DNA of 64,000 bases from Streptomyces sp. WMMB 322 (GCF_900090145.1 NZ_FMHI01000005.1:310001-374000); one strand, 5' to 3'. Positions 40,987-52,986 are shown, counted from the first letter of the stretch. Made by a program: numbers and translations. The notes: generated by a model not told the origin, from the letters alone.

Positions 40987-41823
40987 CTAGCGCTTCTTGT
41001 TCGTCTTGCGGCGGCGGACGATGTACTTGTTGCTGGCCTTCTTCGGCGAGCGCGTACGGCCCTCCTTCTGGCCCCACGGCGAAACCGGGTGGCGGCCACC
41101 GGAGGTACGGCCCTCACCACCACCGTGCGGGTGGTCGATCGGGTTCATGACCACACCGCGGACGGTCGGGCGGACGCCCTTCCAGCGCATGCGGCCGGCC
41201 TTGCCCCAGTTGATGTTCGACTGCTCGGCGTTGCCGACCTCGCCGACAGTGGCGCGGCAGCGGACGTCGACCAGGCGGATCTCACCGGACGGCATGCGCA
41301 GGTGGGCCATGCGGCCCTCCTTCGCCAGCAGCTGCACGGAGGCGCCGGCGGACCGGGCGAACTTCGCGCCGCCGCCGGGCCGCAGCTCGATGGCGTGGAT
41401 CGTCGTACCGACCGGGATGTTGCGCAGCGCCAGGTTGTTGCCCGGCTTGATGTCGGCCCCGGGACCGTTCTCCACGCGGCTGCCCTGCGACAGGCCGGCC
41501 GGCGCGAGGATGTAGCGCTTCTCGCCGTCGGCGTAGTGCAGCAGCGCGATGCGCGCGGTGCGGTTCGGGTCGTACTCGATGTGCGCGACCTTGGCGGGCA
41601 CGCCGTCCTTGTCGTGACGACGGAAGTCGATCACTCGGTAGGCGCGCTTGTGGCCACCGCCCTGGTGGCGAGCGGTCACACGACCGGCGTTGTTACGGCC
41701 GCCCTTGCTGTGCAGGGGGCGGACCAGTGACTTCTCCGGCGTGGACCGCGTGATCTCGACGAAGTCGGCGACACTGGCGCCACGACGGCCCGGAGTCGTC
41801 GGCTTGTACTTGCGGATACCCAT
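40987..41823 (-). CDS. rplB: 50S ribosomal protein L2
   Basis: 278 residues; the peptidyl-transferase-associated histidine lies in [14 protein letters not shown]. The N-terminal [13 protein letters not shown] is typical. 39 nt after rplW. Confidence 0.99.
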   Translation of the reverse strand: MGIRKYKPTTPGRRGASVADFVEITRSTPEKSLVRPLHSKGGRNNAGRVTARHQGGGHKRAYRVIDFRRHDKDGVPAKVAHIEYDPNRTARIALLHYADGEKRYILAPAGLSQGSRVENGPGADIKPGNNLALRNIPVGTTIHAIELRPGGGAKFARSAGASVQLLAKEGRMAHLRMPSGEIRLVDVRCRATVGEVGNAEQSNINWGKAGRMRWKGVRPTVRGVVMNPIDHPHGGGEGRTSGGRHPVSPWGQKEGRTRSPKKASNKYIVRRRKTNKKR

Positions 41824-41862
41824 TTCTCAGTCCTCGTCCGATATCGGACGGTCCTGTCTCCG

Positions 41863-42195
41863 TCAGGAGACCGGGCCGCCGAAGATGTCGATTCGGTCGC
41901 CCTCGACCAGGGTCACGATGGCGCGCTTGGTGTCGGCGCGCTTGCCGTAACCGGTGCGGGTGCGCTTGCGCTTGCCCTGCCGGTTGAGCGTGTTGACCCC
42001 GCTGACCTTGACCGAGAAGACCGCCTCGACGGCCTGCTTGATCTGGGTCTTGTTGGCGCGCGGGTCGACGATGAAGGTGTACTTGTTCTCGTCCAGCAGC
42101 GCGTAGCTCTTCTCCGAGACCACGGGCTTGATCAAGATGTCACGGGGGTCCGTGAACGTCTTGCTGGCGGCCTGGGCGGCTGTTGCCTCGCTCAT
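41863..42195 (-). CDS. rplW: 50S ribosomal protein L23
   Basis: 110 residues; docking site for trigger factor and SRP at the exit tunnel. [21 protein letters not shown] and the basic [15 protein letters not shown] loop are clear. ATG overlaps the rplD stop by one base. Confidence 0.99.
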   Translation of the reverse strand: MSEATAAQAASKTFTDPRDILIKPVVSEKSYALLDENKYTFIVDPRANKTQIKQAVEAVFSVKVSGVNTLNRQGKRKRTRTGYGKRADTKRAIVTLVEGDRIDIFGGPVS

Positions 42196-42854
42196 CAGGC
42201 GTCGCTCCCTTCGAGCTCTGAGGTGGCAGCCTTCTGCGGGCCGGCCACGAAGGACTCGAAGGCGGCCTTGGTGAAGACCACGTCGTCGGAGACGAGCACG
42301 TCGTACGTGTTCAGCTGGCCCGGCTCCAGGATGTGGACCTGGGGCAGGTTCCGAGCGGAGAGCCAGGCGGCCTGGTCGTCGCGCTCGGCGACCAGGAGCA
42401 CGTGCTTGCGCTCGCTGACCTTGCCCAGCAGCGTCTTCGCGGCCTTCGTCGAGATCTCGTTCTCGACGACGCCGGAGACGACGTGCACCCGGCCGTGACG
42501 GGCACGGTCCGAGAGGGCGCCGCGCAGCGCGGCCGCCTTCATCTTCTTCGGCGTCCGCTGCGAGTAGTCACGCGGCACGGGCCCGTGCACGACGCCACCG
42601 CCCGCGAACTGCGGAGCGCGGGTCGAGCCCTGGCGGGCGCGGCCGGTGCCCTTCTGGCGGTACGGCTTCTTGCCGCCGCCGCGGACCTCGCCGCGGGTTT
42701 TGGTCTTGTGCGTGCCCTGTCGGGCAGCGGCCAGCTGGGCGACGACGACCTGGTGGATCAGCGGAACGCTGACCCGCGCGTCGAAGATCTCCGAGGGGAG
42801 CTCGACGGAGCCGTCCTTCTTGCCGGCCGGCGAAAGGATGTCAACGGTAGTCAT
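42195..42854 (-). CDS. rplD: 50S ribosomal protein L4
   Basis: 219 residues with the tunnel loop [27 protein letters not shown]4 represses the S10 operon in enterobacteria; that is not established here. 9 nt after rplC. Confidence 0.99.
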   Translation of the reverse strand: MTTVDILSPAGKKDGSVELPSEIFDARVSVPLIHQVVVAQLAAARQGTHKTKTRGEVRGGGKKPYRQKGTGRARQGSTRAPQFAGGGVVHGPVPRDYSQRTPKKMKAAALRGALSDRARHGRVHVVSGVVENEISTKAAKTLLGKVSERKHVLLVAERDDQAAWLSARNLPQVHILEPGQLNTYDVLVSDDVVFTKAAFESFVAGPQKAATSELEGSDA

Positions 42855-42863
42855 GGTTTAACC

Positions 42864-43508
42864 TCAGGCCCCCTTGGCCGCGGTGCGGACCAGGACGAGG
42901 CCGCCGTTCGGACCGGGGACTGCGCCCTTGATGAGCAGCAGGCCCTTCTCCGCGTCAACGGCATGGACGGTCAGGTTCTGGGTGGTGACCCGCTCGTTGC
43001 CCATGCGGCCGGGCATCCGCGTGCCCTTGAAGACACGTCCGGGCGTGGCGCAGCCGCCGATGGCACCGGGCTTGCGGTGGATGCGGTGCGCACCGTGCGA
43101 TGCCTTGCCGCCGCGGAAGCCGTGGCGCTTCATGCCGCCGGCGAAGCCCTTGCCCTTGGACTTGCCCGTCACGTCCACCTTGCCGCCGGCCTCGAAGGTG
43201 TCGGCGTTGATCTCCTGGCCGGGTGTGTACTCACCGGCGTCGGAGGTGCGCAGCTCGACGAGGTGACGGCGGGGAGTGACGTCCGCCTTGGCGAAGTGGC
43301 CCTTGAGGGGCTTGTTCACCTTGCGCGGGTCGATCTCGCCGAAGGCGATCTGAACGGCCTCGTAGCCGTCCTTGTCTGCGGTGCGTACCTGGGTCACGAC
43401 ATTGGGCCCGGCCTTGACGACGGTCACGGGAACGACGCGGTTCTTGTCGTCCCAGACCTGGGTCATGCCGAGCTTCTCGCCCAGGACACCCTTGATCTGC
43501 TTAGCCAT
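42864..43508 (-). CDS. rplC: 50S ribosomal protein L3
   Basis: 214 residues ([37 protein letters not shown]), organiser of the peptidyl transferase centre. 16 nt after rpsJ. Confidence 0.99.
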   Translation of the reverse strand: MAKQIKGVLGEKLGMTQVWDDKNRVVPVTVVKAGPNVVTQVRTADKDGYEAVQIAFGEIDPRKVNKPLKGHFAKADVTPRRHLVELRTSDAGEYTPGQEINADTFEAGGKVDVTGKSKGKGFAGGMKRHGFRGGKASHGAHRIHRKPGAIGGCATPGRVFKGTRMPGRMGNERVTTQNLTVHAVDAEKGLLLIKGAVPGPNGGLVLVRTAAKGA

Positions 43509-43524
43509 CTTCTTCCCGCACCCC

Positions 43525-43833
43525 TCAGAGCTTGATCTCGATGTCGACGCCGGCCGGGAGGTCCAGGCGCATCAGCGAGTCAACGGTCTTGGGCGTCGGG
43601 TCGAGGATGTCGATCAGACGCTTGTGGGTGCGCATCTCGAAGTGCTCGCGCGCGTCCTTGTACTTGTGCGGCGACTTGATGACGCAGTACACGTTCTTCT
43701 CTGTGGGCAGCGGCACCGGGCCTGCGACCGACGCGCCAGTGCGCGTCACCGTCTCGACGATCTTCTTCGCCGAGTTGTCGATGACCTCGTGGTCGTAGGC
43801 CTTGAGCCGGATGCGGATCTTCTGTCCCGCCAT
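43525..43833 (-). CDS. rpsJ: 30S ribosomal protein S10
   Basis: 102 residues, [28 protein letters not shown], also a NusG/NusE antitermination partner. First gene of the S10 cluster. Longer open frames upstream are leader sequence. Confidence 0.99.
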   Translation of the reverse strand: MAGQKIRIRLKAYDHEVIDNSAKKIVETVTRTGASVAGPVPLPTEKNVYCVIKSPHKYKDAREHFEMRTHKRLIDILDPTPKTVDSLMRLDLPAGVDIEIKL

Positions 43834-44256
43834 GGCTACTTCGTAGTCCTGTCTCTCGTAACGCTCTGGAACCCATGGGTGCCGCCCTCCTCGACCTGCC
43901 GACCCACGCGGTCGGGCGTGTCGACTTCCTTCCAATAAACAGAGTCTGCCCGCGACGAACCGCGGAGGTTTCTCTGGAGAGAAAGGATCGGGGGTACGGA
44001 CCCACCGGGCGCCTGGCTGGAAGCCCCTCCTGCACTTCCCGGAAGATTCCCGTACTTCCGCCTCTGATGAGAGGCGACGAATACGCTGGGACTCGCTTCC
44101 GGTCCTCCCGGCGGGAGGCGTGCAGCATCGGCACTCAACCGAGCAACCTGGACAGTGTGCCATATGGCGTTTGGCGCACGCCAATCGGGATGATTGCCTG
44201 CCGCGACGGGCTCGGGGCGGTCATCTGCCCGGCAGGCTGCCCGCGCGGGGGCGCCC
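43834..44256 (-). promoter_or_regulatory. S10 operon upstream region
   Basis: 423 bp without a gene, holding the S10 promoter(s) and leader. It is less GC-rich around 43930-43945 (CCAATAAAC on the plus strand). The region also carries the end side of the aminotransferase gene. I could not place -10/-35 boxes reliably. Confidence 0.55.
43899..43924 (-). promoter_or_regulatory. Shared leader hairpin, copy at rpsJ
   Basis: A 26-nt element with stem CCGACC/GGTCGG, followed by GCGTGTCGA, ending 66 nt upstream of the rpsJ start codon. It is identical in 25 of 26 positions to the element before rpsL at 52160-52185. The related CAGAGTC...CCCGCG block follows at about 43940. Confidence 0.7.
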
Positions 44257-45477
44257 TCAATCGTCCGGCGAGTTCAGCACTTCGAGTGCCCGGTCGATGT
44301 GCTCGCCCGTGTTGAAGAGGTGGGGCGAAAGCCTGATGTTGCCCTCCCGCACAGCGACGTGCACACCCGCAGCCGCCAGCGCCGAAACAGCGCCGTCCAC
44401 CGGTCCCCGGCGGCCGGCGAGGACGACGAGGCCGGAGCGCTCCTCCGGTTCCTGCGGCCCGACCACCTCGTACAACTCCGGGTCCACCGCGTCGAGCAGC
44501 CGCTGCACCAGCCTCTGCCCGTGGGCGTGGATGTTGTGTACGCCGAGGCCGCCGAGCAGTCCGACGGCACTCGTCCAGGCCGCCGTGTCGAGGAAGTCGG
44601 CCGGGCAGAAGACGTCCAGGCCACGAACGCCCCGGTTCTCGATCGTGTACGAACGCATGTGCTCGAGCCCCCGGCCACGCTGCTGGGCGAGCCAGTACAC
44701 CCTGCGGGGGTCGAGCAGCTCGGTCAGTGCGGGACTGAGCCAGGCGAAGCCGGTGCCGTACGGACCGCACATCCACTTGTAGCCGCACGACACGAGTGCG
44801 TCGACGGGGGTGGCCGCGACGTCGACGGGCCGGGCGCCGACCGCCTGCGAACCGTTCACCACGAGGAGGACCCCCGCCGTGTGGCAGATCTCACCCAGCG
44901 CGCGCAGGTCGGCGGCGGCGCCGGTGAAGGAGTCGACCCACGTGACGGCGAGGACGCGGGTGCGCGGCGCCAGAGCACGGCGGACCCGCTCGGGGTCGAG
45001 CCGTCCGTGCCGGTCGCGCCGCACGAACCGGACGCCCGCTCCGCGCTGCCGCTGCGCAAGCCAGGGCAGCACCGTGGCCGGGTAGTCCCCCTCGACGCAC
45101 AGCACCTCGTCTCCGGCGCGCATGGGGAGTCCGTACGCGATGAGGTTCAGCCCGTGGGATGTGCTGTCGCCCAGAACGATCTCGTCGGGACGCCCTCCGA
45201 CGAAGTCAGCGAGCAGCGCCCGGAGTTCCTCCGGGCGCTCGGTGAACGCGGCGTCCGGGATGCGATACGGGGTCGCCTTCTCGTGTGCCGCCCCGACGGC
45301 CGCCCGCACGGCGGCTTCCGGCATCGGTCCCTGGTGCGCGGTGTTCAGCCAGACGTGGCCCGCCTGGTCGCTGAAGTACCGGGTGTAGTCCGGCTGTTGA
45401 GCGACGACGGCCGTCACGTCGGAGGGGTTGCCGGAGGGGTTGCCGGAGGCGCCGGGCGCCGTCAGGTCCTTCGTCAC
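44257..45477 (-). CDS. Class V aminotransferase-fold PLP enzyme
   Basis: 406 residues, fold-type I of the SufS/isopenicillin-N-epimerase group. LNTAHQGPMPEAA binds the N-terminal side, VLGDSTSHGLNLIAYGLP forms the phosphate site, VVNGSQAVGARPVDV holds the pyridine-contacting Asp/Gln equivalents, and the PLP lysine is in SCGYKWMCGPYGTGF. GTG at 45475-45477 has GAGGA upstream and lies 10 nt after the MarR gene, so the two form an operon. The reaction is unknown. The first 20 residues contain a GNPSG repeat. Confidence 0.88.
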   Translation of the reverse strand: MTKDLTAPGASGNPSGNPSDVTAVVAQQPDYTRYFSDQAGHVWLNTAHQGPMPEAAVRAAVGAAHEKATPYRIPDAAFTERPEELRALLADFVGGRPDEIVLGDSTSHGLNLIAYGLPMRAGDEVLCVEGDYPATVLPWLAQRQRGAGVRFVRRDRHGRLDPERVRRALAPRTRVLAVTWVDSFTGAAADLRALGEICHTAGVLLVVNGSQAVGARPVDVAATPVDALVSCGYKWMCGPYGTGFAWLSPALTELLDPRRVYWLAQQRGRGLEHMRSYTIENRGVRGLDVFCPADFLDTAAWTSAVGLLGGLGVHNIHAHGQRLVQRLLDAVDPELYEVVGPQEPEERSGLVVLAGRRGPVDGAVSALAAAGVHVAVREGNIRLSPHLFNTGEHIDRALEVLNSPDD

Positions 45478-45487
45478 AGGGTCGTCC

Positions 45488-46003
45488 TCAGTCGTCGGCG
45501 GCGACGGAGACGACGCAGTCGTCACCCCGGCACACGTCGTGCTCGCAGAGCCGGCAGATCCGGCGGGCCGAGGCCCGGTCACCGGGAAGGTGCGGCAGGA
45601 GGGCCCGGAGGGCACGCTCCAGGCTTCCGGCCTCCTCGGACGAGAGCCGTCCCACGACGCCCTCCAGCGCCTGGCGCCGCGCCCGCAGCATCCGCCGGCC
45701 CGCGTCCTCACCCGCCTCGGTGAGCCGGAGCCCGCGCGTACGGCCGTCGGGGCCCGGCCCGCGCACCAGCAGACCCGAGTCGACGAGGCGTCCCACGACC
45801 CTCACGCAGCCCGAGTGGGTCAGGGCGAGCGCCCCTGCAAGGTCCGACACCGACTGCCCGGGCCGCGCCCGCACGGTGAGCACCGCGGCGACGGCCGCGG
45901 GGTCGAGCCCGGACTCCTTCCGCAGTGAGTGGTCCAGAAGGTCGCCGAGGCCGACGGTCAGGGCGCCGAGCCAGTTCGCCGTCAGTTCGTTCGCGGTTGA
46001 CAT
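45488..46003 (-). CDS. MarR-family regulator with C-terminal cysteine cluster
   Basis: 171 residues: winged helix-turn-helix (SVSDLAGALALTHSGCVRVVGRLVDSGLLVRGPGPDGRTRGLRLT) flanked by dimerisation helices, then a C-terminal CRLCEHDVCRGDDC with C150, C153, C158 and C163. Such a cluster occurs in some actinobacterial MarR proteins and could bind zinc or sense redox. It is upstream of and coupled to the aminotransferase gene, its most likely target along with itself. The start ATG at 46001-46003 has a weak ribosome site. Confidence 0.88.
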   Translation of the reverse strand: MSTANELTANWLGALTVGLGDLLDHSLRKESGLDPAAVAAVLTVRARPGQSVSDLAGALALTHSGCVRVVGRLVDSGLLVRGPGPDGRTRGLRLTEAGEDAGRRMLRARRQALEGVVGRLSSEEAGSLERALRALLPHLPGDRASARRICRLCEHDVCRGDDCVVSVAADD

Positions 46004-46293
46004 CGAAGAAGTGTGACACAGACACATGTCCGCCGCATACGTCTGTGCGCGGCCGAGGCGAAGCCTCGGGGCTCAATACCTGGCGTCGACCAGGCCGGAT
46101 CGGCGTTACGGGACGTGCACCTGTACGCGAGCAGCCGTGTCCGACGACGATGCCGAAGTCGGAGCCGATGCCGAAGTCGGAGTCGCTCCGCACCGGGCGG
46201 CCGTCGACGCTGAGCCGACGGCTGCGCGCCAGTTCGTTCCGCGCCGCAGCCGTCGCAATCCGGTACGCGCCCGCGCCAGCGCGGGCACCCGGG
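46004..46293. other. Intergenic region between panD and the MarR gene
   Basis: 290 bp with the MarR/aminotransferase promoter. GTGTGACACA just upstream of the MarR start (about 46011-46020) is a possible operator dyad. Two copies of GATGCCGAAGTCGGAG lie 18 bp apart at 46150-46183. No gene supported. Confidence 0.5.
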
Positions 46294-46725
46294 TCAACCG
46301 GCCGTCGACGTGGCGGAGGCGTGCGGACCGCGGACGGTTTCTCCGCCGGGCACGGGCTCGCCGGCGTCCGTGCCCGTACCCACGATGCGGTTGTCCGCGT
46401 CCACGTGTACGACGGCGGGCCGCAGCCGCCGCGCCTCCGCGTCGTCGACCTGCGCATAACTGATCAGGATGACCAGGTCACCGGGGTGCACCAGGTGGGC
46501 GGCGGCTCCGTTGATGCCGATGACGCCCGAGCCCCGTTCGCCCTCGATGACGTACGTCTCCAGACGCGAGCCGTTGGTGATGTCGACGATGTGCACCAGT
46601 TCGCCGGGCAGCAGATCGGCGGCTTCCATCAGGCCGGCGTCGACGGTGACAGAACCGACGTAATGGAGATCGGCCTCGGTCACCGTGGCACGGTGGATCT
46701 TCGACTTGAACATGGTCCGCAGCAT
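46294..46725 (-). CDS. panD: Aspartate 1-decarboxylase
   Basis: 143 residues; pyruvoyl enzyme making beta-alanine for pantothenate. [20 protein letters not shown] leads to the self-cleavage site Gly24-Ser25 in YVGS, exactly the canonical numbering, supporting the ATG at 46723-46725 (GGAGCG upstream). [25 protein letters not shown] is typical. panB/panC are not adjacent. Its product feeds the pathway of coaA, found 26 kb away. Confidence 0.96.
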   Translation of the reverse strand: MLRTMFKSKIHRATVTEADLHYVGSVTVDAGLMEAADLLPGELVHIVDITNGSRLETYVIEGERGSGVIGINGAAAHLVHPGDLVILISYAQVDDAEARRLRPAVVHVDADNRIVGTGTDAGEPVPGGETVRGPHASATSTAG

Positions 46726-46922
46726 GCGTCGCTCCAGGGGAAGAGGGTCGCGCCCTCGCGAGAGGTGCGCGCCGACGCGCCCATAGTAGGCGAAGCGCAC
46801 GAGGGCCCTGCAGGACAGCGGGAGACGCCCGGTCCGCCAGGGTCCGCACGGGCCGGCCCCCGCCGTGAACCGTTGTGGTGCACATGCATGGGGCCGGCGC
46901 GTACGGGCGGTGTCCGGCGGGG

Positions 46923-47480
46923 TCAGCTCTGCTTGACGGCCGAGATCTCGAACTCGAGCGTGACCTTGTCACTCACGAGGAATCCGCCCGTCTCCAGTGC
47001 GGCGTTCCAGCTGACACCGAACTCCTGGCGGTTGATCGTGGTGCTGCCTTCGAGGCCGATCCGGCTGTTGCCGAACGGATCGGTGGCCTGCCCCTCGTAG
47101 GTGAACGGGACGGTCACCGAGCGGGTCACCCCCTTGATGGTGAGGTCGCCGGTGACCTCGAACGTGTCCTCCCCGCTCTGGCGGACCCCCGTGGACCGGA
47201 AGGTGATCTCCGGGAAGTCCTCCATCTTCAGGAAGTCGTTGCTCCGCAGATGGGCGTCGCGGTCCGGGTTGCGGGTGTCGATGCTCTCGGCCTTGATGAC
47301 CAGCTCCGCAGACGACTGCTCGGGCTTGTCGCCGTCGATGTGGGCGGTGCCGGTGAAGTCGTTGAAGGCGCCCCGGACCTTGGTCACCATCGCGTGACGC
47401 GCGACGAAGCCGATGCGCGTGTGGGTCGGGTCGAGGACGTACTCGCCGGTGAGCTTGGCGTAGTCGGCGGCAGTGGTCAT
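46923..47480 (-). CDS. YceI-family protein
   Basis: 185 residues: the YceI lipocalin-like barrel that binds isoprenoid or other lipids ([61 protein letters not shown]). No signal peptide, so it is cytoplasmic, unlike the periplasmic proteobacterial members. Start ATG at 47478-47480 with GGAGAGGA upstream. Monocistronic by position. Confidence 0.93.
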   Translation of the reverse strand: MTTAADYAKLTGEYVLDPTHTRIGFVARHAMVTKVRGAFNDFTGTAHIDGDKPEQSSAELVIKAESIDTRNPDRDAHLRSNDFLKMEDFPEITFRSTGVRQSGEDTFEVTGDLTIKGVTRSVTVPFTYEGQATDPFGNSRIGLEGSTTINRQEFGVSWNAALETGGFLVSDKVTLEFEISAVKQS

Positions 47481-47607
47481 GGCGTTCCTCTCCAAGGTGG
47501 ACAGTGCTTACTGCACAGCACAACCTAGTTGAACGCTGAACTATTCCAGCTCGGCTCCGGCAATCCGGTTCCCGGACAGGATTCTCACCGGCGGACACTC
47601 ACAGCAC

Positions 47608-47643
47608 GGAGGGCCCGCACGACCGGAGTCGTGCGGGCCCTCC
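47608..47643 (-). terminator. str operon terminator after tuf
   Basis: A perfect 16-bp stem (47608-47623 with 47628-47643; arms begin GGAGGGCCCG and end GGGCCCTCC) and a CGGA loop, 40 nt past the tuf stop codon. The strongest hairpin in the window. Confidence 0.9.
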
Positions 47644-47682
47644 CCCGGCTTCGGCAGCCGGGTAACGCTCAAGGCGTCGAGG

Positions 47683-48876
<1,194 letters not shown>

Positions 48877-49098
48877 TGGGGTCCTCCTGTGGACTGGTGC
48901 TGTACACCCTCCACATTCTGCGGAGGGGTTCAGATGGTCGTTATGAACCGGTCAGGACCCCGAGGGGGATGCCCTTGACCAGTTCGCTTCGGGGGCTGGC
49001 GGCCGGGGACCCCGGCACAGCCGACGGACGAGCCGCACGGTCTGTACCGAAGTGCCCCGAATGCCTTTGCTCCAGCCTAAGGGGTGCGCAACGGTGAG

Positions 49099-51222
49099 TT
49101 ACTCGCCCTTGGCCTTCGCGATGATCTCCTCTGCGACGCTCCGCGGAACCTCGGCGTAGGAGTCGAACTGCATGGAGTAGTTCGCACGGCCGGAGGTCTT
49201 GCTGCGCAAGTCCCCGACGTAGCCGAACATCTCCGACAGCGGAACCAGGCCGGTGACGAGCTTGGCGCCACTCCTGTCGTCCATGGACTGAACCTGGCCA
49301 CGACGGGAGTTGATGTCGCCGATCACATCGCCCATGTACTCCTCGGGCGTGGTGACTTCGACCTTCATCATCGGCTCCAGCAGGGCCGGGCTCGCCTTCC
49401 GCGCGGCCTCCTTGAACGCCATGGAACCGGCGATCTTGAAGGCCATCTCCGAGGAGTCGACGTCGTGGAAGGCACCGTCGAGCAGCGTCACGCGGACACC
49501 GGTCAGCGGATACCCCGCCAGCACACCGAACTCCATGGCCTCCTGGCAGCCGGCGTCCACGGACGGGATGTACTCCCGCGGGATGCGGCCACCGGTGACC
49601 TGGTTGACGAACTCGTAGCCGTCACCCTCGAGCGGCTCGACAGCGATCTGCACCTTCGCGAACTGACCGGAACCACCGGTCTGTTTCTTGTGGGTGTAGT
49701 CGACCTTGTCGACCGCCTTGCGGAGCGACTCGCGGTACGCCACCTGCGGCTTACCGACGTTGGCCTCGACCTTGAACTCGCGCTTCATGCGGTCGACCAG
49801 CACATCAAGGTGCAGCTCGCCCATGCCCGCGATGATCGTCTGGCCGGTCTCCTCGTCGGTCTTGACCTGGAAGGACGGGTCCTCCTCGGCCAGCCGCTGG
49901 ATCGCGACGCCCAACTTCTCCTGGTCGCCCTTGGACTTGGGCTCGATCGCGACCTCGATCACGGGAGCCGGGAACTCCATCGACTCCAGGATCACCGGGT
50001 TGCCCGCGTCGCAGAGGGTCTCGCCGGTGGTGGTCTGCTTGAGACCCATGACGGCGACGATGTCGCCGGCACCCACCGACTCGATCTCCTCACGCTTGTT
50101 CGCGTGCATCCGGTAGATCTTGCCGATGCGCTCCTTCTTGCCCTTCACCGAGTTCATCACCTGCGAGCCGGTGACCAGCCTGCCGGAGTAGACCCGGATG
50201 AAGGTGAGCTTGCCCAGGTGCGGGTCGCTCGCGATCTTGAACGCGAGCGCCGACATGGGCTCCTGCTCGGAGGGCTTCCGCGTCAGGACCTCTTCGGGGT
50301 CCTTGACGGAGTGACCCTCGATCGCCTCGACGTCCAGGGGGGACGGGAGGTAGCGGGCGATGGCGTCGAGCAGGGGCTGAACGCCCTTGTTCTTGAACGC
50401 CGTTCCGCAGAAGACGGGGGTCACGGTGGTGGTGCCCTCGGCGCCGGTCGAGGCGAGGGTGATGCGGCGGATCGCCGCGTAGAGCTGCTCCTCGGTGGGC
50501 TCCTGGCCCTCGAGGTACAGCTCCATCATCTCCTCGTCGTTCTCCGCGACGGCCTCGAGCAGATTGCCGCGCCACTCGTCGGCGGCCTCGGCGTGCGTGG
50601 CCGGGATGTCGACGGTGTCGTACATCTCGCCCATCTTCGCCTCGGGCGACCAGACCAGCGCCTTCATGCTGACGAGGTCGACGACGCCCTTGAAGTCCGC
50701 CTCGGTCCCGATCGGGATCTGCATGACCAGCGGCACCGCGCCGAGGCGGTCCACGATCATGTCCACGCAGCGGTGGAACTCCGCGCCGGTGCGGTCCAGC
50801 TTGTTGACGAAGCAGATACGCGGCACGCCGTAGCGGTCCGCCTGACGCCAGACGGTCTCGGACTGCGGCTCGACGCCGGCCACACCGTCGAACACCGTCA
50901 CGGCACCGTCGAGCACACGCAGCGCACGCTCCACCTCGACGGTGAAGTCGACGTGGCCGGGGGTGTCGATGATGTTGATGGTGTAGTCGACGTCGTTGAG
51001 CGGCCAGTGAGTGGTGGTCGCGGCAGACGTGATCGTGATGCCGCGCTCCTGCTCCTGGGCCATCCAGTCCATCGTGGCAGCGCCGTCGTGGACCTCACCG
51101 ATCTTGTAGCTGCGACCGGTGTAGAACAGGATCCGCTCGGTGGTCGTCGTCTTGCCCGCGTCGATGTGGGCCATGATCCCGATGTTCCGGACCTTGGCCA
51201 GGTCAAGTGAAGTGGTAGCCAT
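49099..51222 (-). CDS. fusA: Elongation factor G
   Basis: 707 residues, the translocation GTPase. G1 [16 protein letters not shown]3 DTPGHVDF, G4 NKLDRTGA, and domains II-V complete to [21 protein letters not shown]. 39 nt after rpsG in the str operon. Confidence 0.99.
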   Translation of the reverse strand: MATTSLDLAKVRNIGIMAHIDAGKTTTTERILFYTGRSYKIGEVHDGAATMDWMAQEQERGITITSAATTTHWPLNDVDYTINIIDTPGHVDFTVEVERALRVLDGAVTVFDGVAGVEPQSETVWRQADRYGVPRICFVNKLDRTGAEFHRCVDMIVDRLGAVPLVMQIPIGTEADFKGVVDLVSMKALVWSPEAKMGEMYDTVDIPATHAEAADEWRGNLLEAVAENDEEMMELYLEGQEPTEEQLYAAIRRITLASTGAEGTTTVTPVFCGTAFKNKGVQPLLDAIARYLPSPLDVEAIEGHSVKDPEEVLTRKPSEQEPMSALAFKIASDPHLGKLTFIRVYSGRLVTGSQVMNSVKGKKERIGKIYRMHANKREEIESVGAGDIVAVMGLKQTTTGETLCDAGNPVILESMEFPAPVIEVAIEPKSKGDQEKLGVAIQRLAEEDPSFQVKTDEETGQTIIAGMGELHLDVLVDRMKREFKVEANVGKPQVAYRESLRKAVDKVDYTHKKQTGGSGQFAKVQIAVEPLEGDGYEFVNQVTGGRIPREYIPSVDAGCQEAMEFGVLAGYPLTGVRVTLLDGAFHDVDSSEMAFKIAGSMAFKEAARKASPALLEPMMKVEVTTPEEYMGDVIGDINSRRGQVQSMDDRSGAKLVTGLVPLSEMFGYVGDLRSKTSGRANYSMQFDSYAEVPRSVAEEIIAKAKGE

Positions 51223-51261
51223 AAGGCTTCAGTCTTCTCTCGGTCTCGATGGGGTCTGCGA

Positions 51262-51732
51262 CTACCAGCGGTAGTGCGCGAAGGCCTTGTTGGACTCGGC
51301 CATCTTGTGGGTGTCCTCACGCTTCTTCACGGCGGCGCCGAGCCCGTTGGAGGCATCGAGCAGCTCGTTCAGCAGGCGCTCGGTCATGGTCTTCTCGCGG
51401 CGGGCGCGGGAGTAACCCACGATCCAGCGCAGCGCGAGCGTGGAGGAACGGCCGGGGCGGACCTCGACCGGAACCTGGTAGGTGGCGCCACCGACGCGCC
51501 GCGAGCGGACCTCGAGGGTCGGCTTGACGTTCTCCAGCGCGCGCTTGAGGGTGATGACCGGGTCGTTGCCGGTCTTCTCCCGCAGACCCTCCATGGCGCC
51601 GTACACGATGCGCTCCGCAGTGGAACGCTTGCCGTTCAGCAGCACCTTGTTGATGAGGGAGGTCACCAGAGGAGAACCGTAGACCGGGTCGATGATGACC
51701 GGGCGCTTCGGGGCGGGGCCCTTACGAGGCAT
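51262..51732 (-). CDS. rpsG: 30S ribosomal protein S7
   Basis: 156 residues, [35 protein letters not shown]..., primary binder of the 16S 3' major domain. 2 nt after rpsL. Confidence 0.99.
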   Translation of the reverse strand: MPRKGPAPKRPVIIDPVYGSPLVTSLINKVLLNGKRSTAERIVYGAMEGLREKTGNDPVITLKRALENVKPTLEVRSRRVGGATYQVPVEVRPGRSSTLALRWIVGYSRARREKTMTERLLNELLDASNGLGAAVKKREDTHKMAESNKAFAHYRW

Positions 51733-51734
51733 GC

Positions 51735-52106
51735 TTACTTCTCCTTCTTGGCGCCGTAGCGGCTGCGAGCCTGCTTGCGGTTCTTGACGCCCTGCGTGTC
51801 GAGGGAGCCGCGGATGATCTTGTAGCGAACACCCGGCAGGTCCTTCACACGGCCGCCGCGCACGAGCACGATGGAGTGCTCCTGCAGGTTGTGGCCCTCA
51901 CCCGGGATGTAGGCCGTGACCTCGATCCCGCTGGTCAGACGCACACGCGCGACCTTACGCAGGGCCGAGTTCGGCTTCTTCGGGGTGGTGGTGAAGACAC
52001 GCGTGCAGACGCCGCGACGCTGAGGGGAACCCTCGAGTGCGGGCGTCTTGTTCTTCTCGACCTTGTCCTGCCGGCCTTTGCGGACCAGCTGCTGGATCGT
52101 AGGCAC
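51735..52106 (-). CDS. rpsL: 30S ribosomal protein S12
   Basis: 123 residues from [18 protein letters not shown] at the N-terminus. The streptomycin-related lysines in [12 protein letters not shown] and in the [13 protein letters not shown] loop are wild type, so the protein itself predicts sensitivity. First gene of the str operon. Confidence 0.99.
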   Translation of the reverse strand: MPTIQQLVRKGRQDKVEKNKTPALEGSPQRRGVCTRVFTTTPKKPNSALRKVARVRLTSGIEVTAYIPGEGHNLQEHSIVLVRGGRVKDLPGVRYKIIRGSLDTQGVKNRKQARSRYGAKKEK

Positions 52107-52423
52107 AATTTCTCCGGTTTCTGTGTGCCGTCTCGGTGAAGCTAACCTGGGCCACTCTCCCGACCCACGAGGTCGGGCGTGTCGAAAACTGCAGAGTCCC
52201 GCGCGAAGGCGAAGGGCCCCTCAGGTGAGAAGCATGCAGATCCGGTGCCGCCGCCCGCAGTTCCCGAGCGTTGATCGCTTACGAGAGAGCAGGGGGCACC
52301 CCAGGCACAAGGTCAGAGCCTACCTACCGCGTCGTCCCCGGTCAAAACAAGCCTCCACGCGGCACTCGGGCCCCCTCGGCCCCAGCTCGGAGGCCCGCCG
52401 GGACACTGCGGCAAGGGCCGCGC
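52107..52423 (-). promoter_or_regulatory. str operon promoter/leader region
   Basis: 317 bp without a gene between rpsL and the DUF1707 gene. On the minus strand GTTAGCTTC lies close to rpsL, and the shared hairpin element lies at 52160-52185. The rest is ordinary GC-rich sequence. Promoter boxes not fixed. Confidence 0.55.
52160..52185 (-). promoter_or_regulatory. Shared leader hairpin, copy at rpsL
   Basis: Second copy of the element found before rpsJ: stem CCGACC/GGTCGG around a CACGA loop, followed by GCGTGTCGA, ending 54 nt upstream of the rpsL GTG. CAGAGTCCCGCG follows at about 52192, matching a block beside the rpsJ copy. Confidence 0.7.
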
Positions 52424-52957
52424 TCAGTTCGACGCCGCGACGAGGATCGCCATCAGTCCGCTGAGTGCCAGGAAGATCCAACTCAGGAGCAGACCTGCCG
52501 TCGCAGAGCCCTCGCCCCGTTCTCCCGTACGGCGGACCTCGTGGCGCGCCTTGTGACCCAGGATGACGCCCGGCGCCGCTCCGATCCAGAACAGGTACGG
52601 GGCGTCGAACCCCCACATCAGCGGTGTCGTGACCAGGGAGAGGACGGGCGCCGCGATGCCGCAGACCAGTGCGGCGGCCGCCGTGCTGTTGTGCCGGCGC
52701 GGCACCGGGTACGGCACGGGGGGCTGCGGCTGGAAAGGCATCAACTGGCCCTGGGCGAAGGGTCGTTGAAAGGTCGGAGGGACGGCGCTGGGCCCGTTGG
52801 GCACATCGCTCGTCAGCTGCTGGAGCTCCTCCACCGTGCGGGCGCCCAGGGCGCGGCCGAGGCGGTAGTCGTACTCGTCCTTCGTCAGCCGGCCCTCTGC
52901 GTAAGCGGCCTTCAGTACGTCTCCCGCCCTGTCCCGGTCGGCGTTCCCCGCGAGCAT
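52424..52957 (-). CDS. DUF1707/DUF4190 membrane protein
   Basis: 177 residues. The N-terminal DUF1707 module (NADRDRAGDVLKAAYAEGRLTKDEYDYRLGRALGARTVEEL) is followed by a Pro/Gln-rich linker and two transmembrane helices (about 93-117 and 150-173) of the DUF4190 type separated by a basic segment. Function unknown; common in streptomycetes. ATG at 52955-52957 fits the AAGGGGG site 8 nt away better than the GTG codons at 52961-52966. Confidence 0.85.
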   Translation of the reverse strand: MLAGNADRDRAGDVLKAAYAEGRLTKDEYDYRLGRALGARTVEELQQLTSDVPNGPSAVPPTFQRPFAQGQLMPFQPQPPVPYPVPRRHNSTAAAALVCGIAAPVLSLVTTPLMWGFDAPYLFWIGAAPGVILGHKARHEVRRTGERGEGSATAGLLLSWIFLALSGLMAILVAASN

Positions 52958-52986
52958 CCGCACCACCCCCTTCGAGCCATCATGCC

